Source of the DNA: Sphingomonas pseudosanguinis
GTDB lineage: Bacteria > Pseudomonadota > Alphaproteobacteria > Sphingomonadales > Sphingomonadaceae
Reading direction: 5' to 3'
Length of the DNA stretch: 64,000 nucleotides
Assembly: GCF_014196255.1 (NCBI RefSeq)
Contig: NZ_JACIDH010000007.1
Span: forward strand, 1 to 64,000
Position numbers and translations under genes: made by a program. Under the pieces are notes generated by a model. The model was not told the origin of the DNA. It did no database searches and saw nothing but the letters and a program-made list of their open reading frames with translations. Numbering within the stretch: position 1 is the first letter of the stretch; every line of letters starts with the position of its first letter. Below, in pieces: positions 63,863 through 64,000 of the stretch.

Positions 63863-64000
63863 TCACTTCCCCCGACGGATCGTGCTCAGGCCGATCTTGG
63901 CGACCAGCCCCGGCAGGCCCTTGTAGCTCGCCTTGTGATAGGGCGATTCCGGCGTCACCGCCGCGCTGATCCGGCGATGCGCCTCGCCCAGCGCATGATA
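63863..64000 (-). CDS. C-terminal end of an unidentified protein (cut by window edge)
   Basis: An open frame enters from the right edge and stops at 63863-63865, giving 45 residues. It is basic (ending STIRRGK) with a YHKASYKGLPGLVAKIGL stretch. The fragment is too short to assign to a family. Base composition and codon use are like the neighbours, so it is probably a real gene. It converges on lptG. Confidence 0.6.
   Translation of the reverse strand, partial: YHALGEAHRRISAAVTPESPYHKASYKGLPGLVAKIGLSTIRRGK

Overview
The window is high-GC DNA from an alphaproteobacterium, very probably Sphingomonas or a close sphingomonad. The strongest evidence is a 420-residue serine palmitoyltransferase at 57801-59063 with the active-site His159 and Lys265 known from the Sphingomonas enzyme, preceded by its own acyl carrier protein. 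A TonB-dependent receptor, many GTG starts and two families of short inverted repeats typical of these genomes fit the same picture. No phage genes, CRISPR array or replication origin was seen. The only trace of a mobile element is a transposase tail at the left edge.

Layout. 1-4.5 kb: transposase tail, a secreted GH35 beta-galactosidase, a small lipoprotein and an L,D-transpeptidase. 4.8-23.7 kb: a surface-adhesin locus. One 4496-residue protein with 44 Ig-like repeats of about 84 residues is followed by a terminator, then by an overlapping TolC / ABC exporter / HlyD operon and a MarR regulator. 23.8-30 kb: a 5-oxoproline (pyroglutamate) locus on the minus strand, with 5-oxoprolinase, the DUF969 and DUF979 membrane proteins and a DUF2891 protein joined by 1-4 bp overlaps. 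30-33.4 kb: two secreted hydrolases (DUF885 and carboxylesterase).

33.5-39.1 kb: a signalling locus. A gene closely resembling rpfF (DSF fatty-acid signal synthase) lies between two membrane-bound GGDEF-EAL proteins, and its leader carries interlocking inverted repeats that could fold as a pseudoknot. 39.3-41.5 kb: a Dps ferritin and a Rieske/FAD reductase in one operon. 41.7-46 kb: an unusual alpha/beta-hydrolase fused to a gluconate-dehydrogenase-subunit-3-like domain, overlapping a GMC oxidoreductase and a deaminase, and facing a polysaccharide-deacetylase-family gene. 46-49 kb: two small unknown genes, a metallophosphoesterase, a spore-photoproduct-lyase-like radical SAM protein, a glutamine amidotransferase, tRNA-Ser(CGA) and hspQ. 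49.7-52.3 kb: the TonB-dependent receptor.

52.6-64 kb is conserved housekeeping: rplU-rpmA, a GNAT acetyltransferase, obgE, proB, an NAD-dependent epimerase, ACP and serine palmitoyltransferase (sphingolipid start), a CHASE3-like hybrid histidine kinase, and lptF-lptG for lipopolysaccharide export. The right edge cuts an unidentified minus-strand gene. The locus most worth following is the rpfF-like gene with its c-di-GMP neighbours and structured leader. Next are the DUF969/DUF979/DUF2891-oxoprolinase cluster and the hydrolase-GMC cluster.
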